Source: Acidipropionibacterium virtanenii
GTDB lineage: Bacteria; Actinomycetota; Actinomycetes; Propionibacteriales; Propionibacteriaceae
Assembly: GCF_003325455.1 (NCBI RefSeq)
Contig: NZ_CP025198.1
Span: 186,001 to 250,000, forward strand
DNA: 64,000 bases
Direction: 5' to 3'
Part shown: positions 27,846-34,738 of the stretch, one piece after another
Layout of the letters: each line of letters begins with the position of its first letter
How positions within the stretch are numbered: the first letter of the stretch is position 1
Position numbers and translations under genes: made by a program
The notes under the pieces: generated by a model
The model's database searches: none
What the model was told of the DNA's origin: nothing
Seen by the model: only the letters and a program-made list of their open reading frames with translations

Positions 27846-28391
27846 TCAGGCCGCAGAGGCCTGTCGGGGCTTCAGCACGAACCACCCGAGAACGGCCAGG
27901 ATCACCGCGAGCACCAGGGCTCCCACGCCGACCCAGATGGCGATGGTGCCGAGCAGCCACCAGCCGAAGGCGTTGAGCAGCATGCCGCGCAGCGAGTTGC
28001 CCATGAAGAGGGTCTGGCGGGCCTCGCCGAGGGCGGTGCACTCGGCGGTGTTCTTCTTGGCATTGTCGGCGGAGCAGGCGATGTACTCCCCGGAGACCTC
28101 CTCGTAGGTCTTGCCGTCGGCTGTGGCGTTCATGTGGGCCTGAATGTAGTGGTTGGCGAAGGCCTCGGCCTGGGGGCCGGTCGTCATGGGCTTGTCGGCG
28201 TACTTCTCCAGATGGTCCTTCATGTCCTGGCTGGTGAGCGCCTTGCCGCTGGGCATGACGATCTTCTGCTGGGAGAGCTGATCGGTGACGAAGCCGTGGG
28301 CGTAGTTGCCGCCGAGCGCGAGGCCGATTCCGGCCACGGCCAGCACGACGGCGAAGATGCGGCTGATGGCCTGGTAGACGGTGCGTGTCAT
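27846..28391 (-). CDS. Hypothetical membrane protein with an extracytoplasmic loop
   Basis: 181 residues. One membrane segment near the N-terminus (IFAVVLAVAGIGLALGG) and one or two at the C-terminus (FGWWLLGTIAIWVGVGALVL, then AVILAVLGWFVL) flank about 100 polar residues. The loop contains two Cys (YIACSADN and TAECTAL) that could form a disulfide. No family is recognised. It is transcribed alone and ends in a strong hairpin. A role in envelope stress or sensing is possible but unsupported. Confidence 0.65.
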   Translation of the reverse strand: MTRTVYQAISRIFAVVLAVAGIGLALGGNYAHGFVTDQLSQQKIVMPSGKALTSQDMKDHLEKYADKPMTTGPQAEAFANHYIQAHMNATADGKTYEEVSGEYIACSADNAKKNTAECTALGEARQTLFMGNSLRGMLLNAFGWWLLGTIAIWVGVGALVLAVILAVLGWFVLKPRQASAA

Positions 28392-28615
28392 TGAGCTTCC
28401 TTACTCGATGGACGTGTTCCCCGCGGACGGGTCGGAGCCGCGCGGGATGGCCAGGTAAACCTACCCTTACCGGTGCTGAGGGTCGAGACCCGGGTGGCCG
28501 CGGGAGTCCTGGCCGAGGAGTCCTGCCCGGGGGGTGGTGACGGGGATCGCCGTGGGCGTACCGTTGACCTTGTCCGAACAAATGCCGAGCGTCGGCTGAC
28601 AATGGAGTGCGGCGT

Positions 28616-29509
28616 ATGTCCATGATCTGGGTGGCTCTCATCGTGGTGGCGATGCTCATCGCCCTCGACAAGGCGATGCTCCCGGGGGCGGCGATCCTGG
28701 GGATCGGGGCGCTGGCGCAGCTGATCCCGGCCAAGGAGGCCACCGGAATCACCCTGGCCATGTGCATCCTGGGCGACTGGATGACGATCTGGGCCTACCG
28801 CCGTGACGTCGACTGGAAGACCCTGGGCCGGCTGCTGCCCAATGTGGTGATCGGCGTGGTGCTGGGCGCCGCCTTCCTGTTCTGGGCCGACGACACGGTG
28901 ACGAAACGGGTCATCGGCGTCATCATCCTGGTCTTCGTCGGCTGGAACGTCATCACGATGTGGCGCAAGAAGCGGATGGGCTACGGCGAGGGCGGTCATG
29001 CGCCGGTGGCCGAGGACGTCGAGCCCGGCGCGGTCGAGGCCGAGAGCGGGGCGATCCCGGCGCTGGGCGCCGAACCGGGGGAGACGGCGACCGTAGCCGA
29101 ACCCGTCGTCACCCGGACCGCCTCGGAGGCCATGGCCGACGCCGAGCCGCCCCGCGGGGCGAGGTTCAAGCGGCCGGTCTTCGGCGGCCTGGCCGGATTC
29201 ACCACGATGGTCGCCAATGCCGGTGGTCCGGTGACCTCGATGTACTTCATGACCGAGGGCTTCCCGGTGCGACTCTTCCTGGGTACCGGGGCGTGGTTCT
29301 ACCTCGTGCTCAACCTGGTGAAGCTGCCCTTCTCGATCGGGCTGGGGATGCTCACCACCAAGTACCTGATCCCCCTGCTCATCGCGATCCCGTTCATGAT
29401 CGCCACGGTGGCGTTCGGCCGGTGGGTCTCGGGGAGGATCAACAAGGCGGTGTTCAACACCCTCGTCATCGTGTTGACGGTCGTGACAGGCGTCACGCTG
29501 CTGATCTGA
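28616..29509 (+). CDS. TauE/SafE family sulfite/sulfonate-type exporter
   Basis: 297 residues from the ATG preceded by GGAG; the GTG at 28607 is less likely. About eight membrane helices are arranged as two repeats of four. They are separated by a cytoplasmic loop of about 65 acidic residues (about 125-190). The repeat motifs resemble TauE: PGAAILGIGALAQLIPAKEA in the first half and VFGGLAGFTTMVANAGGPVT in the second. The family moves sulfur-containing or other organic anions; the true substrate here is unknown. It stands alone, with the lipoprotein gene 77 bp downstream. Confidence 0.88.
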   Translation: MSMIWVALIVVAMLIALDKAMLPGAAILGIGALAQLIPAKEATGITLAMCILGDWMTIWAYRRDVDWKTLGRLLPNVVIGVVLGAAFLFWADDTVTKRVIGVIILVFVGWNVITMWRKKRMGYGEGGHAPVAEDVEPGAVEAESGAIPALGAEPGETATVAEPVVTRTASEAMADAEPPRGARFKRPVFGGLAGFTTMVANAGGPVTSMYFMTEGFPVRLFLGTGAWFYLVLNLVKLPFSIGLGMLTTKYLIPLLIAIPFMIATVAFGRWVSGRINKAVFNTLVIVLTVVTGVTLLI

Positions 29510-29585
29510 AGAGGGACTTGCCCTCGGTGATCGATAACCTTCTCCCATGCGCGGGTCACGGTGGCCTCGACCAGAGACAGGATCC

Positions 29586-30338
29586 ATGATGAAGAACTCG
29601 ATCCGGCGCGGCGCCGCCGGCCTCATCGCAGCACTGGCGCTCGGCGGCCTCGCCGGGTGCGGCGGGAACGGCGCGGCGACGTCGTCATCGGGCGGCGGCT
29701 CCGGCGCGGCATCGTCCGCGGCCCAGAAGGCGAGCACGGCGTCATTCCCCTTCAAGAAGGGAACGGTCGACGCCAAGGACTTCGTCACCCGGATGGGCGC
29801 CGCCCAGAAGAAGCTCAAGAGCTATCACTCGGAAGGCACGGTTGTGGCGACGATCGAGGGCCGGGCGGTGACGGTGAAGGTGACCGGTGACACCGATCAG
29901 AGCGATCCGGACAAGCCCATGACGCACTCGACGATGACCGGCGCAGGTCAGAACATGGAGACGGTGTCGGACGGCTCCAGGACCTGGGTGAAGACCGGTG
30001 GCAAATGGGTCGCCTCCGACTCCGCGCAGAACAGCGGCTTCAACCAGGCGATGGCGCTCTCCCAGCTGGCTGACGCCGCGACGTCGGCCGAGTACAAGGG
30101 CAAGGAGTCCGGAGGCCACCACTTCGTCCTGCAGCTCGACGGGGCGAAGATGGCAGGGTCCTCGGGGTCGTCGGCGAGCGCCTCGGCCTCCGGCACGGTG
30201 CCCGCCGACTACTGGACGAATGACGATCTGGCACCGGTCAGGACCAGGATGGCGATCACCAGCTCCGGTAACAAGACCACCATCGACATGACCATGTCGA
30301 AGTTCGACGAGCCGGTGACGATCCCGGAAGTGAGTTGA
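29586..30338 (+). CDS. LppX/LprG-like lipoprotein
   Basis: 250 residues. Signal peptide with lipobox LGGLAGC (Cys about 25), then a Ser/Gly/Ala-rich linker. The globular part runs from about 55 on with paired strands SYHSEGTVVATIEGRAVTVK, ADTDQSDPDK-like text, TVSDGSRTWVKTGGKWV and a C-terminal TTIDMTMSKFDEPV. This pattern fits the half-barrel LppX/LprG/LolA-like lipoproteins that carry lipids or glycolipids. Start ATG 29586, a second ATG adjacent. It is probably a lipid carrier on the outer face of the membrane; no partner gene is adjacent. Confidence 0.75.
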   Translation: MMKNSIRRGAAGLIAALALGGLAGCGGNGAATSSSGGGSGAASSAAQKASTASFPFKKGTVDAKDFVTRMGAAQKKLKSYHSEGTVVATIEGRAVTVKVTGDTDQSDPDKPMTHSTMTGAGQNMETVSDGSRTWVKTGGKWVASDSAQNSGFNQAMALSQLADAATSAEYKGKESGGHHFVLQLDGAKMAGSSGSSASASASGTVPADYWTNDDLAPVRTRMAITSSGNKTTIDMTMSKFDEPVTIPEVS

Positions 30339-30401
30339 TCCCGCTGAGCTGATCCGGTCCGTCCGCCGTAGACTTCCCGGGTGCCACTGGCTGGAGATGC
30401 G

Positions 30402-30530
30402 ATGAGTGAACCCGACGACAACGAGCCCGAGCCGAAGGACCGCCTCACCTGGGCGCTGGTGTGGGCGATGGGGATCATCGGCGCCGTCGTCGTGATCGTC
30501 TGGCTCGGGATGATCCTGTTCGTCAGCTGA
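30402..30530 (+). CDS. Small single-pass membrane protein (42 residues)
   Basis: A short frame with GGAG six bases before its ATG. The product starts with an acidic stretch (MSEPDDNEPEPKDR) and ends in one hydrophobic helix (WALVWAMGIIGAVVVIVWLG). Codon choice matches the neighbouring genes. Many actinobacterial small membrane proteins have this layout. It is convergent with the SRAP gene and may be cotranscribed with the lipoprotein. Confidence 0.6.
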   Translation: MSEPDDNEPEPKDRLTWALVWAMGIIGAVVVIVWLGMILFVS

Positions 30531-30543
30531 TCGGGTGCCGTGC

Positions 30544-31269
30544 TCAGATGCCGAAGAGGTCCTCGACGGGCTCGATCAGATCGGGAGCCGAGGGGTCGAT
30601 CCGCCGGACGTTGTTGACCCGGGGATCGACGCGGTAGGTGTCCAGGTGCCCGGCGATCCGGGCGGCGTCCTCGCCGGCCAGGCTCACCAGCCCGTTGACG
30701 CCGGTCTCGTCGAGCTTGCCGGGCGTCAGCCATTCGTCGAGGTCGTCCTCGTCGAGGAAGACCGGCATCCGGTCGTGCACCTGGCCGGCGGAGTCCGTGG
30801 CCGTCGTCGTGACGATCGCCACGGTCACCAGCCAGCCGTCATCGGTCCTGCTGGCGGCGGCCACCGAGACGGCGTTGAGCAGTCGGCCGTCGGCGTGGAT
30901 CCAGTGCGGCACCTTCTTGCCGCCCTCCTCGGTCCACTCGTAGTAACCGGTCATCGGGACGACGCAGCGAGCCGACCGCATGGCGTTGCGAAACATGCCG
31001 TTGGTGGCGACCGTCTCCAGCCGGGCGTTGATCGGCCGGGGGCCCTTCTCCTTGGCCCATGACGGCTTGAACCCCCATCGGGCGGGTTCCAGGACGCGGA
31101 TGCCGTCGGGGGAGCCGGCGTCCTCGTCGGGACGGGCCCGCAGGACCGGGATCGTGGTGGACGGTGCCACCGAGTAGTGCGGCGTCCACCCGTCGATGTC
31201 GTCGCCGATGGCCTGGTAGACCCGGGCGAGGTCCTCGGCTCCCAGTGAAAGCCCGTACCGTCCGCACAT
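30544..31269 (-). CDS. SRAP domain protein (HMCES/YedK family, abasic-site DNA crosslinker)
   Basis: 241 residues. SRAP proteins form a thiazolidine crosslink to abasic sites in single-stranded DNA through Cys2. I chose the second ATG (31269), which has GAGGAGG at ideal distance and puts Cys at position 2 (MCGRYGLS). Other active-site residues are visible: Asn in INARLET, Glu in GYYEW, and His in HDRMPVFL. The end (DPRVNNVRRIDP) is also characteristic. The length is normal. It is a stand-alone gene, expected to act in the cytoplasm on replication-associated damage. Confidence 0.93.
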   Translation of the reverse strand: MCGRYGLSLGAEDLARVYQAIGDDIDGWTPHYSVAPSTTIPVLRARPDEDAGSPDGIRVLEPARWGFKPSWAKEKGPRPINARLETVATNGMFRNAMRSARCVVPMTGYYEWTEEGGKKVPHWIHADGRLLNAVSVAAASRTDDGWLVTVAIVTTTATDSAGQVHDRMPVFLDEDDLDEWLTPGKLDETGVNGLVSLAGEDAARIAGHLDTYRVDPRVNNVRRIDPSAPDLIEPVEDLFGI

Positions 31270-31390
31270 CATGGCCTCCTCAGGTGGGACGCCTTCCAGT
31301 GTGCACATTTTACTCGCCTGAGAGCTGGATCCGCCGAGGATCCTGTCGGGAACGCGGCTCCAGCTAGTGATTCGTGCATGGCGCTGCGGA

Positions 31391-31804
31391 TCACCCTGCT
31401 GGACCGCGGCGACCTGAGCCTGGAGGCACTTGAGAGGGGAACGGCGCCGGTTGCGACGGCGGAGCACCGGGTGGGAATCCGTTGGGATTCCAGGTCGGCG
31501 GGGGCGAGGCGGGCCGGGTAGTGGCCCCACCGGCCGCCGGCGATGTCGCCGCCACCGCCAGCATCACGAGCCCTGCGACGAAGAACAGCGACACCACCTG
31601 GGGAATCCACAGCCAGCCGATGCCGTCATGGGGAGACAGATACACCACCAGCTGCGTCGCCTCGGCGGCGACCATCATCAGCGCCCCGGCGCCGCCGAGA
31701 GCCTTCAGCCGGGAAGGCGCCCCCACCAGCACGATGACGGCGGCCGCCAGGCAGCACGCCAGCTCGGGCACCACACTCGCCAGGATCGTGAATACCGGAT
31801 TCAT
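31391..31804 (-). CDS. Small membrane protein with proline-rich tail (second of a pair)
   Basis: 137 residues. Three hydrophobic helices in the first 90 residues (FTILASVVPELACCLAAAVI, then LGGAGALMMVAAEATQLVVYL and IPQVVSLFFVAGLVMLAVAA) are followed by a Pro-rich cytoplasmic tail (PPPTWNPNGFPPGAPP). Its ATG overlaps the stop of the preceding gene (ATGA). The layout is the same as that of its neighbour, so the two probably arose by duplication and act together. No known family. Confidence 0.65.
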   Translation of the reverse strand: MNPVFTILASVVPELACCLAAAVIVLVGAPSRLKALGGAGALMMVAAEATQLVVYLSPHDGIGWLWIPQVVSLFFVAGLVMLAVAATSPAAGGATTRPASPPPTWNPNGFPPGAPPSQPAPFPSQVPPGSGRRGPAG

Positions 31805-32253
31805 CGTGGCCCCCAGCCCTGATCGTGGCCGGGCGCGCCGGAGTCGGACGGCCACCCCTGATACCGGGGATATGAGCCGGGCGGTGGTGCGGGAAAAGTC
31901 TGGCCGGTCGGAATCGGCTCCTGCGGGGGCCGCTGATGGTTCCCGTGCCCGCGGACAAGCCCCACGGCCAGCAGCACGATGCCGACGCCCACCATGAGAC
32001 TGGCGAGAATCCCCAACGAGAAGATCACCTGCAAGGAGCCGCCTGCCATGGAGGTCGAGCCGAGGAGGTTCGCCGAGCCCTGCGCCAGTTCGCTCAGCAT
32101 GTTTCCCGCCAGTATCACCGCTGCTCCGGCCACCACGAGGGCACGGCCCCGGTGCCGGGCGCGTACCAGGGCGAGGATGAGCACCGTCGCCGAGGCCGCG
32201 ATCCCGATGAGATTGACGAGTGAGGCGAACTGCGAGTACAACGGCGACGGCAC
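31801..32253 (-). CDS. Small membrane protein with proline-rich tail (first of a pair)
   Basis: 150 residues with three hydrophobic helices (LIGIAASATVLILALV, LVVAGAAVILAGNML, IFSLGILASLMVGVGIVLLA) and a Pro/Gly/Gln-rich C-terminal tail ending in GHDQGWGPR. It precedes the similar gene at 31391 with a 4-bp ATGA overlap, which suggests coupled translation and a shared complex. No catalytic motif is present; function unknown. Confidence 0.7.
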   Translation of the reverse strand: MPSPLYSQFASLVNLIGIAASATVLILALVRARHRGRALVVAGAAVILAGNMLSELAQGSANLLGSTSMAGGSLQVIFSLGILASLMVGVGIVLLAVGLVRGHGNHQRPPQEPIPTGQTFPAPPPGSYPRYQGWPSDSGAPGHDQGWGPR

Positions 32254-32341
32254 GGGTGTTCTCCCTTCTGAGAGCTGCCGGGGTCCGTCGCCCGCGGGTG
32301 ACGGAGGGAACCGGGTCAGACGGTGACGTCAGACAATGATG

Positions 32342-33280
32342 TCAGGCGGTGACCCGCTCCACGAAGGCCAGCAGGTCGGCCTCCACCCGCTCCCGGGTGG
32401 CCGGCTCGTTGTGCACCTCGTGGCGCACCCCGGAGTAGATGCGGGTCTCGACATCCTCGTGGCCCGTGTCCCACAGCTGGTTGGCCGCCTTGAGGGCGCC
32501 CTCGCCGTAGTTCGCCACGGGGTCCTGCTCCCCGGCCAGGATGAGCACCGGCAGGTCGGCGGGGATGCCCGCCGGCCAGGCGGCGTCATTCACCCGGTCG
32601 TAGAGGAGCGCGAAGTCGCGCACGAATCGCAACGACATCGGCGCACCGAAATTGTTGAGCGGGTCGACGCCGTGATCGGCGACCACGGCCGGATCGGCGG
32701 CCACCCAGGCGGTGGGACCGGCGTCGGGGCCGCACCGGGAGGTGAAGCCGTCGAACATCTGATCCTGGAAGCCGGTGTCGGGGTCGGTGCCGTCTCCCGC
32801 GGCGATCGCGGCGTCGAGAGCCTCGCGGTCCAGGGTCTGCTCGATGCCGTGAATCCCGGCCGCGATACCGCACAGCGCCAGCCCGGCCAGATCCTCGGGG
32901 TACCGGGAGGCGTAGCCGCGGGCGATCATCGAACCCCACGAGTGCCCGAAGAACACGAAGGGCAGGCCCGGGTGCAGCTCGACGGCCAGATCGTGGAGAG
33001 ACTTCTCGTCGACCACCACGGTCTCGACGCCGTCGGGGCCGGTGTCCTGCCACACCCCCGACGCCATCGCCGTGGCGCCGTGACCGGCGTGGTCGTCGGC
33101 GGCGACCGCGAAGCCGGCGTCCAGCAGGGTGGTGATCATGTGAAGGTACCGACGGGAGTGCTCGCCCAGGCCGTGGGCGATCTGGACGATGCCGCGGGCG
33201 GGACGCACGGGCGAGTAGATCCAGCCGCGGATCTCGTCGCGGCCGTCGTGGGAAAGGAAGGTCACCTCGTTGAGAGCCAT
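32342..33280 (-). CDS. Alpha/beta hydrolase, monoacylglycerol-lipase-like
   Basis: 312 residues. The fold is a serine hydrolase of the MGL (Hydrolase_4) group. It has the oxyanion region IVQIAHGLGEHSRRY, DHAGHGAT, nucleophile Ser in FFGHSWGSM, the acid in LILAGEQDPV and catalytic His in GVRHEVHNE. There is no signal peptide. The start ATG is followed by ALNEVTFLSHDGRDEIRGW, the usual beginning. It likely hydrolyses monoacylglycerols or similar esters. It is divergent from ald. Confidence 0.9.
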   Translation of the reverse strand: MALNEVTFLSHDGRDEIRGWIYSPVRPARGIVQIAHGLGEHSRRYLHMITTLLDAGFAVAADDHAGHGATAMASGVWQDTGPDGVETVVVDEKSLHDLAVELHPGLPFVFFGHSWGSMIARGYASRYPEDLAGLALCGIAAGIHGIEQTLDREALDAAIAAGDGTDPDTGFQDQMFDGFTSRCGPDAGPTAWVAADPAVVADHGVDPLNNFGAPMSLRFVRDFALLYDRVNDAAWPAGIPADLPVLILAGEQDPVANYGEGALKAANQLWDTGHEDVETRIYSGVRHEVHNEPATRERVEADLLAFVERVTA

Positions 33281-33389
33281 GAGTGTTCTCCATCTGCTCC
33301 GGCCGCCTCCCCTCTGAGGCGATCAGGGCCAGCCTATCCGCAGTCACGGCGTCGGTGCCCGCCGATCGGTCGCCCTCAGGAGGTGGCTG

Positions 33390-33500
33390 ATGGGCGACGA
33401 CGACCGGCAGGTAGCGTGTGCAGCACGGCGGCTGCGCCTGGGGCGGCTCGCTCTCGAGGCGTGTCCGGCCTGGCTGGCATCGGTGTCGGAACCAGGTTGA
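33390..33500 (+). CDS. Possible small ORF in the ald leader (36 residues)
   Basis: ATG 33390 follows AGGAGG with a 6-nt spacer, a near-ideal ribosome-binding site. The frame runs for 37 codons and ends 43 bp before ald. The product (MGDDDRQVACAARRLRLGRL...) is Arg/Ala-rich and has no known motif. It could be a leader peptide that affects ald expression, or chance. Confidence 0.35.
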   Translation: MGDDDRQVACAARRLRLGRLALEACPAWLASVSEPG

Positions 33501-33543
33501 CGACAGTGTCGAGACCAGATCCATAACGAGGTGAGGAGATCGG

Positions 33544-34659
33544 ATGCGCATCGGAGTTCCGGCGGAGGTCAAGGACAACGAATTCCGGGTCGCGATCACG
33601 CCGGCCGGAGTGCATGCCCTGGTGGGTCACGGTCATCAGGTGTGCGTCGAGTCGGGGGCCGGCGTCGGGTCGGGGATCGGCGACGCCGAGTACCTGGCGG
33701 CAGGAGCGGTCCTCAGTGACGACGCCGCGACGGTGTGGACCGATGCCGAGATGGTGCTCAAGGTCAAGGAGCCCGTCGCCGCCGAGTACGACCTTCTGCA
33801 CGAGGGCCTTCTGCTGTTCACCTACCTGCATCTGGCCGCCGACAAGCCGCTCGCCGAGGCCCTGCTCCGCCACCGGGTGACGTCGTTGGCCTACGAGACC
33901 GTCGAGACCGACGACCATCAGCTGCCGTTGCTCTCGCCGATGTCCGAGATCGCCGGCAAGCTCGCCCCCCAGGTCGGCGCGAACTGCCTGATGCAGTCCC
34001 ACGGCGGCAACGGGACGCTGCTCGGCGGGGGAACCGGTGTCCACAAGGGCAAGGTCGTCGTTCTCGGTGGCGGGGTCGCCGGGCTCTGCGCCGCCCAGAT
34101 CGCTCTCGGGATGGGTGCCGGCGTCACCGTCTACGACGTCAATACTGCGCGGATGCGTTACATCTCCGACATCTCGTCGGGCCACATCGCCACCGAGTTC
34201 TCCACCGGGCTGGGTGTCGCCACCGCCTGCCGTGATGCCGATCTGGTGATCGGATCGGTGCTGGTTCCGGGCGCACGTACCCCGCACCTGGTCAGCAATG
34301 AGACCGTCGCGCAGATGAAGCCGGGATCAGTGCTGGTGGACATCGCCATCGACCAGGGCGGATGCTTCGAGGACTCCCATCCGACCACGCACACCGATCC
34401 GACGTTCCGGGTGCATGACTCGCTCTTCTACTGCGTGGCCAATATGCCGGGTGCGGTGCCCCACACCTCGACGATGGCGCTCACCAACTCGACCCTGGGT
34501 TACGCCACCCTGCTGGCCGATCAGGGCTGGCACAAGGCCATCCAGACCCGGCGCGATCTTGCTCGCGGCCTGACGACCCACGACCGGGAGCTGTACTCGC
34601 TACCGGTGGGCGAGGCCCTGAGCATCCCGACCTGCAATATCGCCGACCTGACGAACTAG
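33544..34659 (+). CDS. ald: Alanine dehydrogenase
   Basis: 371 residues, the family norm. Catalyses NAD-dependent interconversion of alanine with pyruvate and ammonia. The N-terminus MRIGVPAEVKDNEFRVAITP and the substrate residues (Arg15, Lys74-type in VLKVKEPV, His in FTYLHLA) are present. So are the Rossmann motif VVLGGGVAGLCAA and the second signature VDIAIDQGGCFE. It is cytoplasmic, probably hexameric. It follows GAGGTGAGGAG and is divergent from the lipase gene. A GC-rich hairpin ends the unit. Confidence 0.96.
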   Translation: MRIGVPAEVKDNEFRVAITPAGVHALVGHGHQVCVESGAGVGSGIGDAEYLAAGAVLSDDAATVWTDAEMVLKVKEPVAAEYDLLHEGLLLFTYLHLAADKPLAEALLRHRVTSLAYETVETDDHQLPLLSPMSEIAGKLAPQVGANCLMQSHGGNGTLLGGGTGVHKGKVVVLGGGVAGLCAAQIALGMGAGVTVYDVNTARMRYISDISSGHIATEFSTGLGVATACRDADLVIGSVLVPGARTPHLVSNETVAQMKPGSVLVDIAIDQGGCFEDSHPTTHTDPTFRVHDSLFYCVANMPGAVPHTSTMALTNSTLGYATLLADQGWHKAIQTRRDLARGLTTHDRELYSLPVGEALSIPTCNIADLTN

Positions 34660-34669
34660 CGCCCCTCGG

Positions 34670-34700
34670 CGTGCCCGGCCCGCGACGCGGACCGGGCACG
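34670..34700. terminator. Bidirectional hairpin between ald and the phosphofructokinase gene
   Basis: CGTGCCCGGCCCGC pairs with GCGGACCGGGCACG (one mismatch, 3-nt loop). It begins 11 bp after the ald stop and lies about 40 bp from the convergent phosphofructokinase stop. There is no clear T-tract. Confidence 0.65.
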
Positions 34701-34738
34701 CGCCGGGCCCCCGCTACGGGGTTTCGAAGGGGTTGTCC

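Noticed and set aside
31378-31521. Short plus-strand frame starting MALRITLLDRGDLSLEALE
   Set aside because: It reads like a gene start, but it stops after about 47 codons and overlaps the well-supported minus-strand membrane protein. No ribosome-binding site was seen; at most it is a remnant.
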